From: Heterohyrax brucei
Lineage: Eukaryota > Chordata > Mammalia > Hyracoidea > Procaviidae
Assembly: GCA_028571685.1 (NCBI GenBank)
Contig: CM053146.1
Location: forward strand, 21,239,431 to 21,303,430
Reading direction: 5' to 3'
DNA: 64,000 nt
The translations under genes were made by a program, and so were the position numbers. The notes below the pieces were generated by a model. The model ran no database searches. It saw only the letters and a list, made by a program, of their open reading frames with translations, and was not told the origin of the DNA. This document shows, one piece after another, positions 24,306-35,345 of the stretch. Within the stretch, counting starts at the first letter, position 1, and the number at the start of each line of letters is the position of its first letter.

Positions 24306-24480
24306 ACCCAGCAAAGGTGCCCTCTGGTGGCCATCCAACGCCTAGCGCTGGCCACTCAGAGGCGCAGAATGTTTGCTACAGGCGTTTCTTCACCTCTATT
24401 GATAAGTCATGAGAGCGATTTTTAACATCCAGCCAATGAGCTAGAGTAAGATTAAGAGGAGAGGACGACGTCTGTCCCAT
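24306..24480 (-). pseudogene. gag, first (upstream) N-terminal module
   Basis: ATG at 24480 opens 'MGQTSSSPLNLTLAHWLD' and runs to 'SIEVKKRL' with a stop at 24376. The same frame after the stop reads '[18 protein letters not shown]', a second version of the matrix motif also found in the downstream module. It is thus an independent Gag start of another type-C flavour, about 250 bp upstream of the second. Confidence 0.8.
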
Positions 24481-24612
24481 GATTTCGAACCAAACAAACA
24501 GGGATAAGAACAAGAATAGGATAGGACAGGACAGAATTAACAGCCAACAACCGGGTTTAGTTTTCCACAAGAGGACAAGGGAGTCAGACGGGCGGTAATC
24601 GGGATTCCACAT
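24481..24612 (-). pseudogene. glycosylated-Gag-like leader with membrane segment
   Basis: An in-frame ATG at 24612 precedes the upstream gag start by 44 codons and includes the strongly hydrophobic 'LLILSCPILFLFLSLFVW'. Gammaretroviruses make an extended glyco-Gag from an upstream start with such an anchor. Inference from position and hydrophobicity; the frame stops at 24376. Confidence 0.5.
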
Positions 24613-24725
24613 CCAAAAACTGAACCCAAATCAGCAAACAACAGCCAGGCTTATTTTTCCACCAAAGGAAGAGGGAGTCAGACGGGCGGTAATTGGGATT
24701 CCACATCCAAAAACCGAACCGTATC
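24544..24725. repeat. Tandem duplication (~90-bp unit) in the proviral leader
   Basis: The run 'gggagtcagacgggcggtaa' with its flanks occurs twice, about 90 bp apart, together with 'ggattccacatccaaaaac' and the preceding 'caacaRccRggYtta' stretch. The units differ at several bases, so the duplication is not new. Confidence 0.8.
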
Positions 24726-25013
24726 CTCGTCCTTCTTATAGGAGGCAACCAGGCGTCCCTGCTCCCTCTTTCTCCCTGAGGCGTCCCCCAGGGTGCAGTT
24801 TGAGACCCTTCAGGCACGTCTACCGGCCTCCGTTTGTTCACCCTCATGGTGAATTCAAACAACTGCAAACCCAAAACCTAAGCCGGAAGTCCAAGTGGTC
24901 GTTGAAAAATGAAACTAAAATAACAACACAGACAAAAGGAGCTGGACAGACAGACAAAGCTAGCTTGGTACCTTACCTCCAAGAGCGACTTCGAGACTGA
25001 GGGGTGGTCGTCC

Positions 25014-25031
25014 ATCCCGGACGAGCCCCCA
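25014..25031 (-). other. Primer-binding site, tRNA-Pro
   Basis: TGGGGGCTCGTCCGGGAT on the minus strand, two bases after the 5' LTR. This is the standard proline tRNA primer site of gammaretroviruses. Confidence 0.95.
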
Positions 25032-25033
25032 AA

Positions 25034-25570
25034 TGAAAGGACCCCCAACAGGGGAGACCCCTCCTCAAGTCACAGGTGATGGTGTAACCCCAATCAGTCA
25101 CGGAGTCTGCAGCTTGATGCAACAGCAAGAGGTTTTTATTCCAGCGTGCTGGGGCTCAATCCATACTCTTGTCAGAGTAGAGGGAATGGGCCCTGAACAA
25201 GAAAAGTACAGAGTATATAAAGGCAGGGTCTTACATTCTTGGGGGAGGTGGGGTTGGGGAAGGTTCCGCGTGGGGTTGGTTTGTATTAGCTCGGGGCTAA
25301 GGCGGATATTTCGGGTGCATTTACTTCCTGGTGAGTTCCTTCTTGTTATTCCCGAAACCAGCCTTTTTGGGTAAGTTCCTGGAACTCTGAAGGGGGATTG
25401 GTTCTATATTGTCCTGTTGTTTCTAAAACTAGTTCTTGTGGTTAGGGAAGTGGCCCTTCTCGTTTTTGTTCAACAGTCAGGAATGTATGGGCTGAGTGCT
25501 CGGGGGGGGGGGGTAACTAGAGGAAAGTTGTAAAAAGATCTTTTTCCTTACAACAGTTTTTTCCCTAACA
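25034..25570 (-). repeat. 5' LTR of the class I provirus
   Basis: 537 bp; partner of 19111-19646. The plus-strand duplication TAAC follows it directly. Confidence 0.95.
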
Positions 25571-25599
25571 TAACTAGAGTCTTAACATTGGGGGAGGCT

Positions 25600-26088
25600 C
25601 GTCTTAATCATCTAGTAATGCTTTAACAGAAATACCACAAGTAGGTGGCTTCAAAAAGGTAAATTTCATTCTGTAATAGTCCAGTAGGCTAACAGTCCAA
25701 ATTCATGGTGTTATCTCCAATGGAAGGCTTTTTCTGCTGGCTCTGATGAAGACTCATGTCATCAATTTTCCCCTGTACTGAAAGCTTCCAAGGCACAGGG
25801 ATCCTGGTTCTTCCCAAGGGATGTTCTTTGGTCCTTTACCAAGAGATGAGCTCTGCTCCTGACATGGCTTTTTTGGTGGTAGGAGGCCCTGAAATCTCTC
25901 ACCAGCTTCTGTACTTAATAACTCAAGAGATTGTGTCCTACCAACACAACTGCTGCCAATCCTCCCTCATTAACATCATAAAGGCAGAGTTTACAGCACA
26001 TCTGTAAGAACATCACACAGTACGACGAATGGTGGCCTAGCCAAATTGTGGCACACATTTCTGGGGGGACACAATTCAATCCATGACA
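25600..26088 (-). mobile_element. Solo MaLR-like LTR
   Basis: From 'gtcttaatcatc' to 'acacaattcaatccatgaca'; same family as 1440-1940. Confidence 0.65.
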
Positions 26089-26194
26089 GGAGCGGAAGGG
26101 AACAACTTTTAAAAAAATTCCCCAGGATGAACCATTTAGATACACAAGTGAAAGTTTCATATTCTTGTATTCTTTACAAAAACTTGTAAAGCCA

Positions 26195-26690
26195 CTATTG
26201 TTTTTAAAAAAATGAAACAGAATTTACATGCCATAAAATTTTCTCTTTTGAAGTGTTCATTCAATTCAATGTGTCTCCTTTATTGTGGTAAATATATATA
26301 TAACAAAATATTTGCCATCTTATCCTTTTTTTACATGTAAAATTCAGTGAGATTAATTATATTCATCACCTTGGGCAAACATCACCACTGTCCATTTCCA
26401 AATGTCTCTGTCACCCTTAACAGAAACTCTGCACAGCCTAAGCAATGCATCCCCCGTTTCCCCTCTTTACCACCCCTGGTAACCACTAATATGCTTTGGT
26501 CCCTATATATTTGCCTATTCTGTATCCATCCACTTACATAGCATGTAAGTGGGACCACACATTAGTTCCCTTTTATGACTTACTTATTTTACTTAGCATA
26601 ATGTTTTCTAACTCTCACCTATGTTGTACCATTCTTCAGGACTTTAATTTCTTTTTGGCTGAGTCACAATTCCATTGTATGTATCTATGT
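26195..26690 (-). mobile_element. Old L1 3' end (antisense)
   Basis: 'acatgccataaaattttctc', 'ctggtaaccactaatatgc' and 'cttagcataatgttttct' are typical of antisense L1M-type 3' ends. A second, partly overlapping copy follows at 27058-27290. Confidence 0.65.
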
Positions 26691-26799
26691 GTGTGTACAT
26701 ATAAACATATTTGTATACACACATGTATAGACACATATACACGTCTGTATACACACAGACACGCAAAAACACAGACACACAGACACACACACACACCAT
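26690..26799. repeat. CA/TG-rich microsatellite
   Basis: Imperfect (TG)n/(CA)n with interspersed acata units, ending in a pure 'cacacacacacac' run, directly before an AfroSINE. Confidence 0.85.
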
Positions 26800-26955
26800 G
26801 GAGCCCTGATGACACAGTGGTTAATATCTTGGCTGCTAACCAAAAAGGTAACAGTTTGAATCCACTAGCTACTCCTTGGAAACCCTATGGGGCAGTTCTA
26901 CTCTGTCCTATAAGGTCACTATGAGTCAGAATAGACTTGATGCTAATGGGTAATG
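26800..26955 (+). repeat. AfroSINE (sense), complete
   Basis: Starts 'ggagccctgatgacacagtg' and ends 'gtcagaatagacttgatg', showing the whole unit. Confidence 0.92.
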
Positions 26956-27057
26956 TAAGGTGTATACACTATATTTTATCTCTACATCTTTTGATGGACA
27001 TTTACTTTACAACTGTTATGAATAACTCTACTGTGAACACTGGTGTACAACTCAGTA

Positions 27058-27290
27058 GCTTTTTTTTTTTTTTGGTATATTTACTGAGTTGTACAACTAT
27101 CACCATTATCTCATTTCAGAACATTTTTATCATCCCAAAAAGAAATCCCATACCCATTAGCAGTCGCTCCCTATTTCTTCCTCCTCCCCATCTCCTGACA
27201 ACCACTAATCTACTTTCTGTCTTTACTGATTTGCCTATACTGGACAGTTCATATAAATGGAATTCTCTAATATGTAGTCTCTCATGTCTG
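27058..27290 (-). mobile_element. Old L1 3' end (antisense), second copy
   Basis: 'catcccaaaaagaaatccc', 'cattagcagtcgctcccta' and 'tttgcctatactggacagtt' match the antisense L1M 3' end. Confidence 0.65.
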
Positions 27291-27299
27291 ATGTGAAGT

Positions 27300-28175
27300 C
27301 AGAAACAAAAGTTCCAGGATGAAACTCCCTTTGTGGAAGTCACACAATGGGCCCATTGAAGTCACCAGTACTCATCATTATTCCTAGAAAAAGTTGAGTT
27401 TCCTTCCAGCTACCCACATGCAACACTTACAGGAGAGAAATTTAAAGGAAAAAAAAAAAAAGAGTTTCAAATTGTGCCTCATACTCGTGTGTTTCACTGA
27501 AGAGTAAATTAGGAAATAAATCCTAGAACAGTACCACTCAAACTATAAATGTGCATATAGATTCCCTGAGGATTCTTTAAACTTTAGGTTCTAATTCTGT
27601 AGGCCTTGTGGGGGGACCTAAGACTCTGCATTTCTAAGAGGCAACCTGGTTTCTAGACTACAAGTAGCCTTGTTCCTCACACTGGGGTCTAAGAAAAGGT
27701 ATTTGCAAATTCTCTCCAACAATATTTACATAATTTTGCTTTTATTTAAAAGATAATCTCTTAAAATAAATGCATGCATATTCTGGATAATTTTGATGAC
27801 ATTGTATGATGACATGGTATGATGACACTTGATTTCGTTTGTTGCATCAAGAACTATTTAATTATCATGAGCTAATGGAGAAAGAATAGGTTTCTTGTGG
27901 AAATGACAGCATTCTGGCTAAGTTAGGTTCAAGGCAGTGCATACCAAAAGCTTAACAGAAGTTCAAACAGAGAGGAATATAAGAAGAACTGAAACAAAAA
28001 AAGCCTGTGCCATAGCAGTGAATTCCATAATGTCATCGCAGGGGAAGATTTAGTATCAGCAGAATATCATCTGTCACTTCACACTGATGATCTGAACTGA
28101 ATTTTTTTAATTTTGTGAATTTAGTTTTATAGACATAGAGATGCTTATAACCTAATCTCTTCTTTACACATAATT
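27300..28175. other. No gene recognised
   Basis: Unassigned. 27540-27680 has MER-like text ('attctgtaggcc') but no confident call. Confidence 0.4.
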
Positions 28176-28179
28176 CCAA

Positions 28180-28945
28180 AACCAAACCAAACATGGTGCC
28201 ATCAAATTGATTCCAACTCATAGCAACGTAATTAGGATCCATAATGAAAATAATTTAAGTTGCCCCTTAGGACTTACCATGATTTTTTTGTTCACTTAAA
28301 CCAGAACCAAACCTCTTGCCTTTGAGTTGATTCCAACTCATAGTGACCAGGTAGGACAGAGTAGAACTGCCCCATTGGGTTTCTAAGGAGCACCTTGTGG
28401 ATAAGAACTCCTGACATTTTGGTCAGCAACCTAGCTCTTAACCACTGCACCACCAGGACTCCATTACCCATTGCTGTCGAATTGATTCCAACTCACACAG
28501 ACCCAGTAGGACAGAGTAGAACTGCCCCATAGAGTTTTCAAGGAGCATCCAGTGGATATGAATGGTCAACCTTTTAGTTAGCAGATGTAGTACTTAACCA
28601 CTACGACAACAGGGTTTCCCCAGGGTTCCATAGTTGTACAAAAATGGACAAAGCTTTTTGCAGGATCTGGAGAATACCCTTCAAACACAAGCAGGCATCT
28701 ACTCTTGAGCTGTTATTTTCAGAAAACAAAGGCGATGTCTCTAGACCAAAACCAAACTAAACCTATTGCCATCAAGTTGATTCCAACTCACATTGATCCT
28801 ATAGAACAAAGTAGAACTGCCCCATAGGATCTCCAAAGCTGTAATTGTTTATAGAATCCAACTGCCACATGGTTCTGCACAGCAGCTTAGGGGATTAAAT
28901 CATCAGTCTTGTGGTTAGGACCTGAGTGCTTTAACTACTGTAACC
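28180..28945 (-). repeat. Cluster of four antisense AfroSINEs
   Basis: Copies at about 28180-28243 (3' scrap), 28300-28462, 28463-28618 (head to tail) and 28746-28945 (long form). Each has a 'gttgattccaactca' type tail, and the fuller ones show 'gtagaactgcccca' and a terminal 'ttaaccact' A-box region. Confidence 0.85.
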
Positions 28946-29275
28946 CAAATGTTACTGAAGATCGGCAGACTCTGATATTGACTAGGATTGTTTCCTTGTC
29001 TACAGTTTGTCCTTGGCTGTGCTTAGAGAGAGTATAGGTAAGAATTTCATCCATGTTTGGAGGATGTTGGCAGGGGAGGACTGTGTGGTTGATGTTAAGA
29101 ATCTGTGTGAACCTCGGGTAGCTACAGTCTGAAAGGAATAACATTTGCGACAACTTACACTTCCTAACCACGCTTCCTGGGCCTTGGCAGTGACCCCAGG
29201 CAGCAGCAGGAGCAAAAAGACAGTAGAGAAGAATGAGCTTTGACACTGTGGCCAATTGGCTAGCCACCCTACCAT
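28946..29275 (-). other. Unidentified open segment with signal-peptide-like frame
   Basis: Two overlapping minus-strand frames of 110 and 91 codons between SINEs. One begins with a hydrophobic stretch ('LILLYCLFAPAAAWG') and has six later Cys; the other has 'FSTVFLLLLLPGVTAKA'. I recognise neither. Could be a pseudogene fragment or chance. Confidence 0.2.
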
Positions 29276-29304
29276 CAGTAATTCAGCAAGACCCTTTGAA
29301 ATAC

Positions 29305-29505
29305 ATGAGCAACCCTAGGGTAGTACAGTTAACCAAGTACTCTGCTATTAATTGCAAGGTTGGCACTTTGAATCTACCCAGGGGTGCTTGGAAGAAAGCC
29401 CTGCAGATCATCCAAAAGATCAAAGTCATTGATCACAGTTCTATTCTGATACACATGGGGATTCCGTGAATCAGAATTGTCTCCATGGCAACTGGTTTTG
29501 GGATC
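29305..29505 (+). repeat. AfroSINE-like, diverged long form (sense)
   Basis: 'aaggttggcactttgaatct' and 'ccatggcaactggttt' match the SINE body and tail. Confidence 0.65.
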
Positions 29506-29730
29506 ACTGGGGATAGCTAGGGAGGAGAATTCCAAGGGAAGGCTAGACTCAATTTACCAAGTAGAGCTCAGAATGGTGTGGATTTTAACATTAAAAACAC
29601 AGGATCCATTGCAGTACTTTTCACAACAGCCAAAAGGTGGAAACAATGAAATGGCCATCAACAGAAGAATGGATATGCAAAATGTGGAATATTCCATGCA
29701 ATGGAATATTACTCAGCCATAAAGAGCAAT

Positions 29731-29772
29731 GCCAGCCAAGTGCCGCCGAGTCGGATGCGACTCATGGCGACA
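29731..29772 (-). repeat. ~42-bp 3'-tail-only SINE/RTE insertion inside L1
   Basis: 'gccagccaagtgccgccgag' through 'gactcatggcgac' interrupts an L1 that would otherwise read agcaatgaagtcctg by family resemblance. No clear target duplication. Confidence 0.7.
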
Positions 29773-29948
29773 AGTCCTGATATATGCTACACCATGGATG
29801 AACCTAGAAAACATCAGGCTGAGCAGAAAAAGTCAGTCATAAAAGGCCAAATTCTTTATAATCTCACTTATATCAAATAAGCAAGTATACAGAAACATAA
29901 AATTATTAATCATTACCATGGATAGGAGGGAGGGGGTATGGGTTTAGG

Positions 29949-30240
29949 ATGCTGTCTTTGTTATCTGTCTCTGCTACAGCAGAAATACCACAAATGGTGG
30001 CTTTAACAAACAAATGTATTTTCTTATAATTTAGGAGGCTTGAAGTCCTCTCTGCTTTTCTTGTTTGCTTGTATATTCTCTTTTATATCTCAAAAGAGAT
30101 TGATTTAAGACATATCCTATATTAATCACATCTCAGTAACATAACAAAGGCAGCCCATTTCCAAATGGAATTATAACCACAGGCATAGAAATTAAGATTT
30201 CAGTACATATTTTTCAGGGGCAAAATTCAATCCATTATAG
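29949..30240 (-). mobile_element. MaLR-like LTR, shortened
   Basis: 'cagcagaaataccacaaatg' to 'aattcaatccattatagg'; same family as 1440-1940 with an internal gap. Confidence 0.6.
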
Positions 30241-30463
30241 GGGCATTGAGTTTATGTTAATGGTGGTAGAATAATTTGGAAAACAACAGCAGCAAAGGTT
30301 GTACAGCATGAAGAACGTAATTAAAACCACTGGAGTAAAATTGTTGACTTGGTACAAGTTTTGTTGTCTGTATTTTTACCATAACAATTTTTAAAAATGA
30401 CCTTGAGTGACTTTGTCTTGTTGCCTAAACTGGTGAAGTAGGACGTACAAGGTCCATCGGCAT

Positions 30464-30938
30464 TGTCTTAGGTTGGATCTTTTAAAGGAACAAAATGAGT
30501 TGGTGGATATGTGTAAAGGCTGGCAAGCACCAAATCTGGGCATCAGGCATCAGGTTGGAGGCACTTTCTCACTCATGTGGTTGCAGGGGCTGATGAACTC
30601 CAAACTGGCAAGTCAAGTGGGAGGCTGGTAGTTCATGGGATTGTGGCAGCTGGCAAATCCCAACATCTGTAGGTCACACAGCAGGCTGGTCTCTCACATC
30701 CCAAGAACTAGGGATCAGAGCATGGCAAGTTGGATGTAGAATCCAGAGACAACTTTTCTACTTCGTATAAATTGAATGCAGGTCATGCCCTCAAAGAAAT
30801 TGATTCACTTTCACTGACTGGCCTTTCAACTGATTGGCTCCTTACATCAGATCACAAAAAGCGAGGATGATTACATAATACATTTGAAACCATCGAGAAT
30901 CCTGACCTAGCCAAGTCAACATAGTTTTAACCATTATA
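30464..30938 (-). mobile_element. Solo ERVL-type LTR (antisense)
   Basis: Starts TGTCTTAGGTTGG and ends 'agccaagtcaacatag' plus 'aaccattata', related to the ERV-L LTRs at 39203 and 61854 but a different subfamily. Confidence 0.65.
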
Positions 30939-31220
30939 GCCGTCAAACAAATATTGAATCGTAATCTTATCTGACATGGGACCTTAATTAGGTATCTGTC
31001 TGCCTTAGCTGGACAACTAAGGGAGAATTTCATAATTTTACAATCTGAAATCTTCCTGCACAGCTTAAAGCAAGACAAAACAATATATAAAATAACCTTT
31101 AAGTAAGCGTCATATATTTTCCCCAATAATCTCAGAAATCTATGGCTTGGGTTTCCTTTAATCACAAGCTGCTTTAAATATACTTAAAAAAAAAAAAAAC
31201 ACAACTTATTTTAGCAAGTA

Positions 31221-31275
31221 TCTCTTGCCAAGCCAAGCCAAGTGCCATCAAGTCAGATCCGACTCATGGCGACCC
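31221..31275 (-). repeat. ~55-bp 3'-tail-only SINE/RTE insertion
   Basis: 'gccaagccaagccaagtgcc' then 'cagatccgactcatggcgac'. Same kind of element as 5028-5075; target duplication not evident. Confidence 0.7.
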
Positions 31276-31644
31276 TAGGTTAGTTGGCTCATGTGTCGCT
31301 CTATAAACATGGCTGTCTCCCTCTTGCCAACAGTTCTTCCTTCCTTTCTTTCTTACCTCCCTCCCTGCTTGTCTCCTCTTCTCCCTACCTCATTCTCTGT
31401 CTCTCTCTTATGACTCCTGGGCGGCAGCAGATGGCCCAAAGCAGCAATGTTTGGGATCAAGAGCTATACAGGAAAAGGTAAAGTTTAAAAAATCAAAGAT
31501 GACTTTCTACTCCCAGTAGAACAACTTCCCAAAGAACAACTGTCCAATATTTAAGTACACTTCTAGAATTTTCTCTGTACGTAAGTACAAATGTGTGTAT
31601 TTTTTCCCCTTGCACACAGTGCATATGGTGTGTGCCTATACCAT

Positions 31645-31860
31645 CGTTAACCCCAAACACCCACATCTGCTGCTCTTGAGTCCATTCTGACTAATGACAA
31701 CCCCATGGGTTACAGAGTGGAGCTGTTCCATATGGTTTCTGTGCTGTAAGCTTTAAGGAAACAGATTACTAGGCCTTTCTTGCATCACTGAGGGGATTTA
31801 CACCACACCCTTTAGGTTAGCCGCCAAGTACACACTGTTTCTACCACCCAGGAACCTTAT
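31645..31860 (-). repeat. AfroSINE, diverged (antisense)
   Basis: 'ttgagtccattctgactaa', 'gtggagctgttccatatgg' and a degenerate tRNA-like end. Confidence 0.65.
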
Positions 31861-31918
31861 GCCTAGTGTATGATTTATATATTACCTGAAAACATTGTCT
31901 GTAGATACATATGAATAG

Positions 31919-32095
31919 GAGGAGCCTTAGTGATGCAGTGGTTAAGTACTTGGCTGCTAACCCAAAGCTGTTTTGAATTACCAGGTTCTGTAGAGATTAC
32001 AGCCTTGGAAACTCTATGGGGCAGTTTTACTCTGTCCCATAGGACCACTGTGAGTCGGAATGAACTTCTTCTTTAACAGTGGGTTTGGTTTTTTG
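31919..32095 (+). repeat. AfroSINE (sense)
   Basis: 'ggagccttagtgatgcagtg' to 'gagtcggaatgaacttct' with 'ttggttttttggg' tail. Confidence 0.9.
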
Positions 32096-32109
32096 GGTGC
32101 TGATCACTG

Positions 32110-32215
32110 GGAGGAGCACTGGTGGCACAGTGGTTAAGAGTTTGCCTGCTAACCAAATCTATAACTACTGCTTGGAATCAACTCAGTGGCACAGAGTTTG
32201 GTTTTGGTTTTTTAA
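32110..32215 (+). repeat. AfroSINE (sense), internally deleted
   Basis: Head 'actggtggcacagtggttaa' and tail 'aatcaactcagtggcac' with 'ttggttttggttttt' remain; the middle is lost. Confidence 0.85.
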
Positions 32216-32474
32216 TTATTGGGAGTACAAGTAAGTGATTGCTCTTGCCCTCAAGGCAAGTATTTTTCATTTTTAAGGTTGTAACTTATTAGGGGTTTGT
32301 GAAATGAACTTGGTGAGTTGTGAGTTGCTTTGAGAAAAAAAGAAGTGAGCCAGAATAGGATAGAAAATATCAGAGTCTGTGGTACAATGTAAAAATAAGC
32401 ATTGTGCTGTGAAACCTTGATTTTAGCTCTGTGTTTCTTTGGGTGGTTGCTGTAAAATGTCTTCATATTTTGTG

Positions 32475-32622
32475 TCCAAAACAAATTCATTGCCTTTGAA
32501 TCAGTTCTGACTCATAGCAATCCTATAGGACAGAGCAGGGTGGCCCTACAAGGCTTCCAAGGAGTAGATTCAAAAGCAGAACTGTTGTTTGGCATCTGAG
32601 CTCTCTACCACCAGAACTCAAT
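32475..32622 (-). repeat. AfroSINE (antisense)
   Basis: 'cattgcctttgaatcagttc' and 'cctataggacagagcagg' identify it. Confidence 0.85.
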
Positions 32623-32699
32623 TTAGGTGTGGTGGACAAAAAGGTCTGAGAGCCTCTGGTCAAAAGGGAGAATTCATAAGTAAATGGCACTGCTTAGCA

Positions 32700-32860
32700 T
32701 GAGAAGTGCTTTCATAGACTAAACTGTAAACTCCAAGAGGGTCGAGATCATGGCTGTTTCACTCATCATTGTCTCATCAAATCCTAACCTAATGCTAATA
32801 GGTAATCAGCCCTCAGTTAATATTCTCCAGTAAAGATAATGAATGAGCTAGGCCCAGAGT
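32700..32860 (+). repeat. L2/MIR-type remnant
   Basis: 'aaactccaagagggtcgaga' and 'tcatggctgtttcactc' resemble the L2 3' end. Confidence 0.45.
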
Positions 32861-34200
32861 GTTAGGGAAAGCAGGAGAAGGTGATCAGATGACTGGCAGG
32901 TTTTGTGCCTTATATTTTGCATAGCATCCACTGAGCATCATACACAGACAGGACAAGGTGTGGAGAGAATGATCTGATGAACCACTCAAAGCCTAGGGGA
33001 AAGAGGGAAGCCTGGGGGACCTTGAGTGACATCTAGTGGCTTCTTTGCCCAACTGGGTCACCAGCCTGGGGAATCTCTCAGGTGAGGATATTATTAATAT
33101 TTTTGTTTACTTAAATATACGTGAATGAATGAATGATGCACTTAAACCTTCTATAGAGTGTAAGTGTTGCCTTATTTGTAGATGAATACTCTGTTGGTCT
33201 GTGCTCTTTTTTAGGAGTTGGCATTGTCTGTAGGAGCTTTAACATTAGATTAGAAAATCTTGATTAATCTTCATGGCTTTGTAGGCTATTAATCAGCACC
33301 TGATACACCGTTATCTGTGTTTTAGGTGTGTAATAAACACCTGTTGTTGGCTCATTTTATTCATTCAGCCTGGGGTCATACAGTGAATACTTCCCATGTC
33401 AATAATTCTTATCCACAGGCGCACATTAAAGACACCTAGGGAGTCTTTAATAAATACAGGTACCCTTGCCCCAACCTGATTTCCCCTCCATTCTAATTTA
33501 ATTGGTCAAAGTAGAGCTCAGGTTTTCTCTATAGATATGGCTATATATAAATACATATATATTCCCCCAGCTGCCGAGGACAGCAGGTTTGGGGACCAAG
33601 ATCGAGTTCCCATTTGCATAGACACTGAATATGTGTAACTGAACTAGTGTAAAACTGCTATGCCTGCCCTCTGGACCAGTGCTTCTCAAACTATCTGGGA
33701 ATAAAGAACTAGTTATTTTATTTTGAATCCATCATGGACCACTAAAATAAATTACTAGGAAAGGAAATAGAAAAACAAAAATGTATAAGATACAAGTCTC
33801 AAGTTTTTATTAGATTCAGTAAAAATACATGAATTTGTCTAAGCATTTCTATGTGCCTCGTCTCTGCTACTGTATTTATCTCATTGTGGATTGGTATCAA
33901 ACAATGTACAGTCTGGCACTTTGAGTCACACAGCCCTAGATTATATTCAAATAGCTATGGGGGGCAAGGAGAAGACTGAGGAAATGTCAAGCACACAAGC
34001 AACAGCATGCACAGGTTGTTCTTGTTGCATTTCAGGAGGATGACACTGACTCCCTCAGGCAGAAAGTGTACATCACCATGGCCCAGTATATGGTACTGGA
34101 TTTGCAGGCCTCAAACTTTGATCTTATCAGAACACCCGTGTTGATCAGGCATTTGGCACTATCCATATACTGCACTTTTTCAGAAACTGGTTAGAAAGCA
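32861..34200. other. No gene recognised
   Basis: Mostly unassigned sequence with short frames only; no clear exon or repeat beyond the neighbouring entries. Confidence 0.4.
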
Positions 34201-34202
34201 TA

Positions 34203-34365
34203 AGGCCTGGTGGTGTAGTAGTCAAAAGTTTGCCTGCTAACCAAAAGTCTGGTGGTTAGAATCTACCAGCTGCTCCTTGGAAACCCTATGAGACAGTTCT
34301 ACTCTGTCTTATAGGGTCTCTATGAGTTAGAATAAATGTAACAGCAACAGTTTTTGTTTTTCCTT
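34203..34365 (+). repeat. AfroSINE (sense)
   Basis: 'gcctgctaaccaaaagtctg', 'cagctgctccttggaaacc' and 'gagttagaataaatg' tail. Confidence 0.88.
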
Positions 34366-34602
34366 ACAGTTATAAAGCGAAGTTCACTTGCTTAAAGCAA
34401 ATGTGACTTTCTAGGGACCAGATAAGGATGTTTGCTATAATTATACCTTCTGTCTAGGATCAAGGTCCCCAGTCAGAAGAAGGCTGGTTAGGGAATAAAG
34501 AATGAAGATCTCTCCCTGTCCATAACAGTGCATACTTCTGTGGTGGTGACAGTACTCATGGCCACCCAATACATGTATTCTCTTGGAACAACAATACCAC
34601 AG

Positions 34603-34795
34603 CAAACCAGTTGTTGTCGAGGCAATTCTGACTCCATGTATATTAGAGTAGAACTGTGCTTGATAGTGTTTTCAGTAGCTGGCTTTTTGGAAGTAGATGA
34701 CCAGAGCTTTTGTTTGAGACCTCTCTGGGCGAACTCGAACCACAAGCTCTCAGTTAGTAGCTGAGCACTTGTCTGTTTGCTCCACCCAGGGATTC
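34603..34795 (-). repeat. AfroSINE, long diverged form (antisense)
   Basis: 'gttgttgtcgaggcaattct' and 'gcgaactcgaaccacaagc', the latter a preserved B-box-like segment. Confidence 0.7.
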
Positions 34796-35094
34796 CTCTT
34801 CCCTTGAACAGTACTTAGGAAACACTGATGGATTTTGACTGCCACTCAAACTTCTAGGATGCACCCTTCTGTCCAAAGCCACATCAAGTAGGCAGATCCA
34901 ATATCACAGATGACACTGCCACATCCTTTGTGTATGAACCATGTCTGAAGACACCCCAGGTCACCATGATTGGACTTGAGTGATTCTCAATTTTTCATCA
35001 GCAAATATATTTGCCAACTCTCCCCAGCACAGGATTTTTCAACAGATGACTCATCCACTATGAGTTCCTCACTTTTTTTTTTTATTGCAGTCTT

Positions 35095-35345
35095 TTTGTT
35101 CCACCTATCATGTCTTGTCTGTACTTTACTTGCCTAGTTCTTGCTCAGATTTCACATTCCTGCTGTCCTACTGGCTTCTTTGGGAAGCCTTAATTGACCT
35201 TCCTCTCACACTGGCTCAACTCTCTGCTCCAAGGAAACACATAGCCATGATGCTGCAACAGGCCAGCTTCCTCTCTTCCCAGTTGATTTTTAAGTTTCTT
35301 ACAACAGTGATCCTGACTTTTGTTTACTCTTGTTTACTCTAGAAG
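35095..35345 (+). repeat. L2-type LINE remnant
   Basis: 'ttctttgggaagccttaatt' and 'ctttgtttactcttgtttac' context resembles the L2 3' end. The plus-strand 85-codon frame here is probably incidental. Confidence 0.45.

Larger units (their letters stand above)
29570..30410 (+). mobile_element. L1 3' end, split by an LTR and a mini-insertion
   Basis: 'acaacagccaaaaggtggaa' and 'actcagccataaagagcaat' are the L1 ORF2 3' end; 'gtttatgttaatggtggtag' and 'ttttaccataac' after 30241 are its 3' UTR. A MaLR-like LTR occupies 29949-30240 and a 42-bp mini-insert 29731-29772. Confidence 0.75.

Noticed and set aside
26690-26800. CA-rich tract as a CRISPR-like or regulatory array
   Set aside because: Plain microsatellite without spacer structure; the genome is mammalian.
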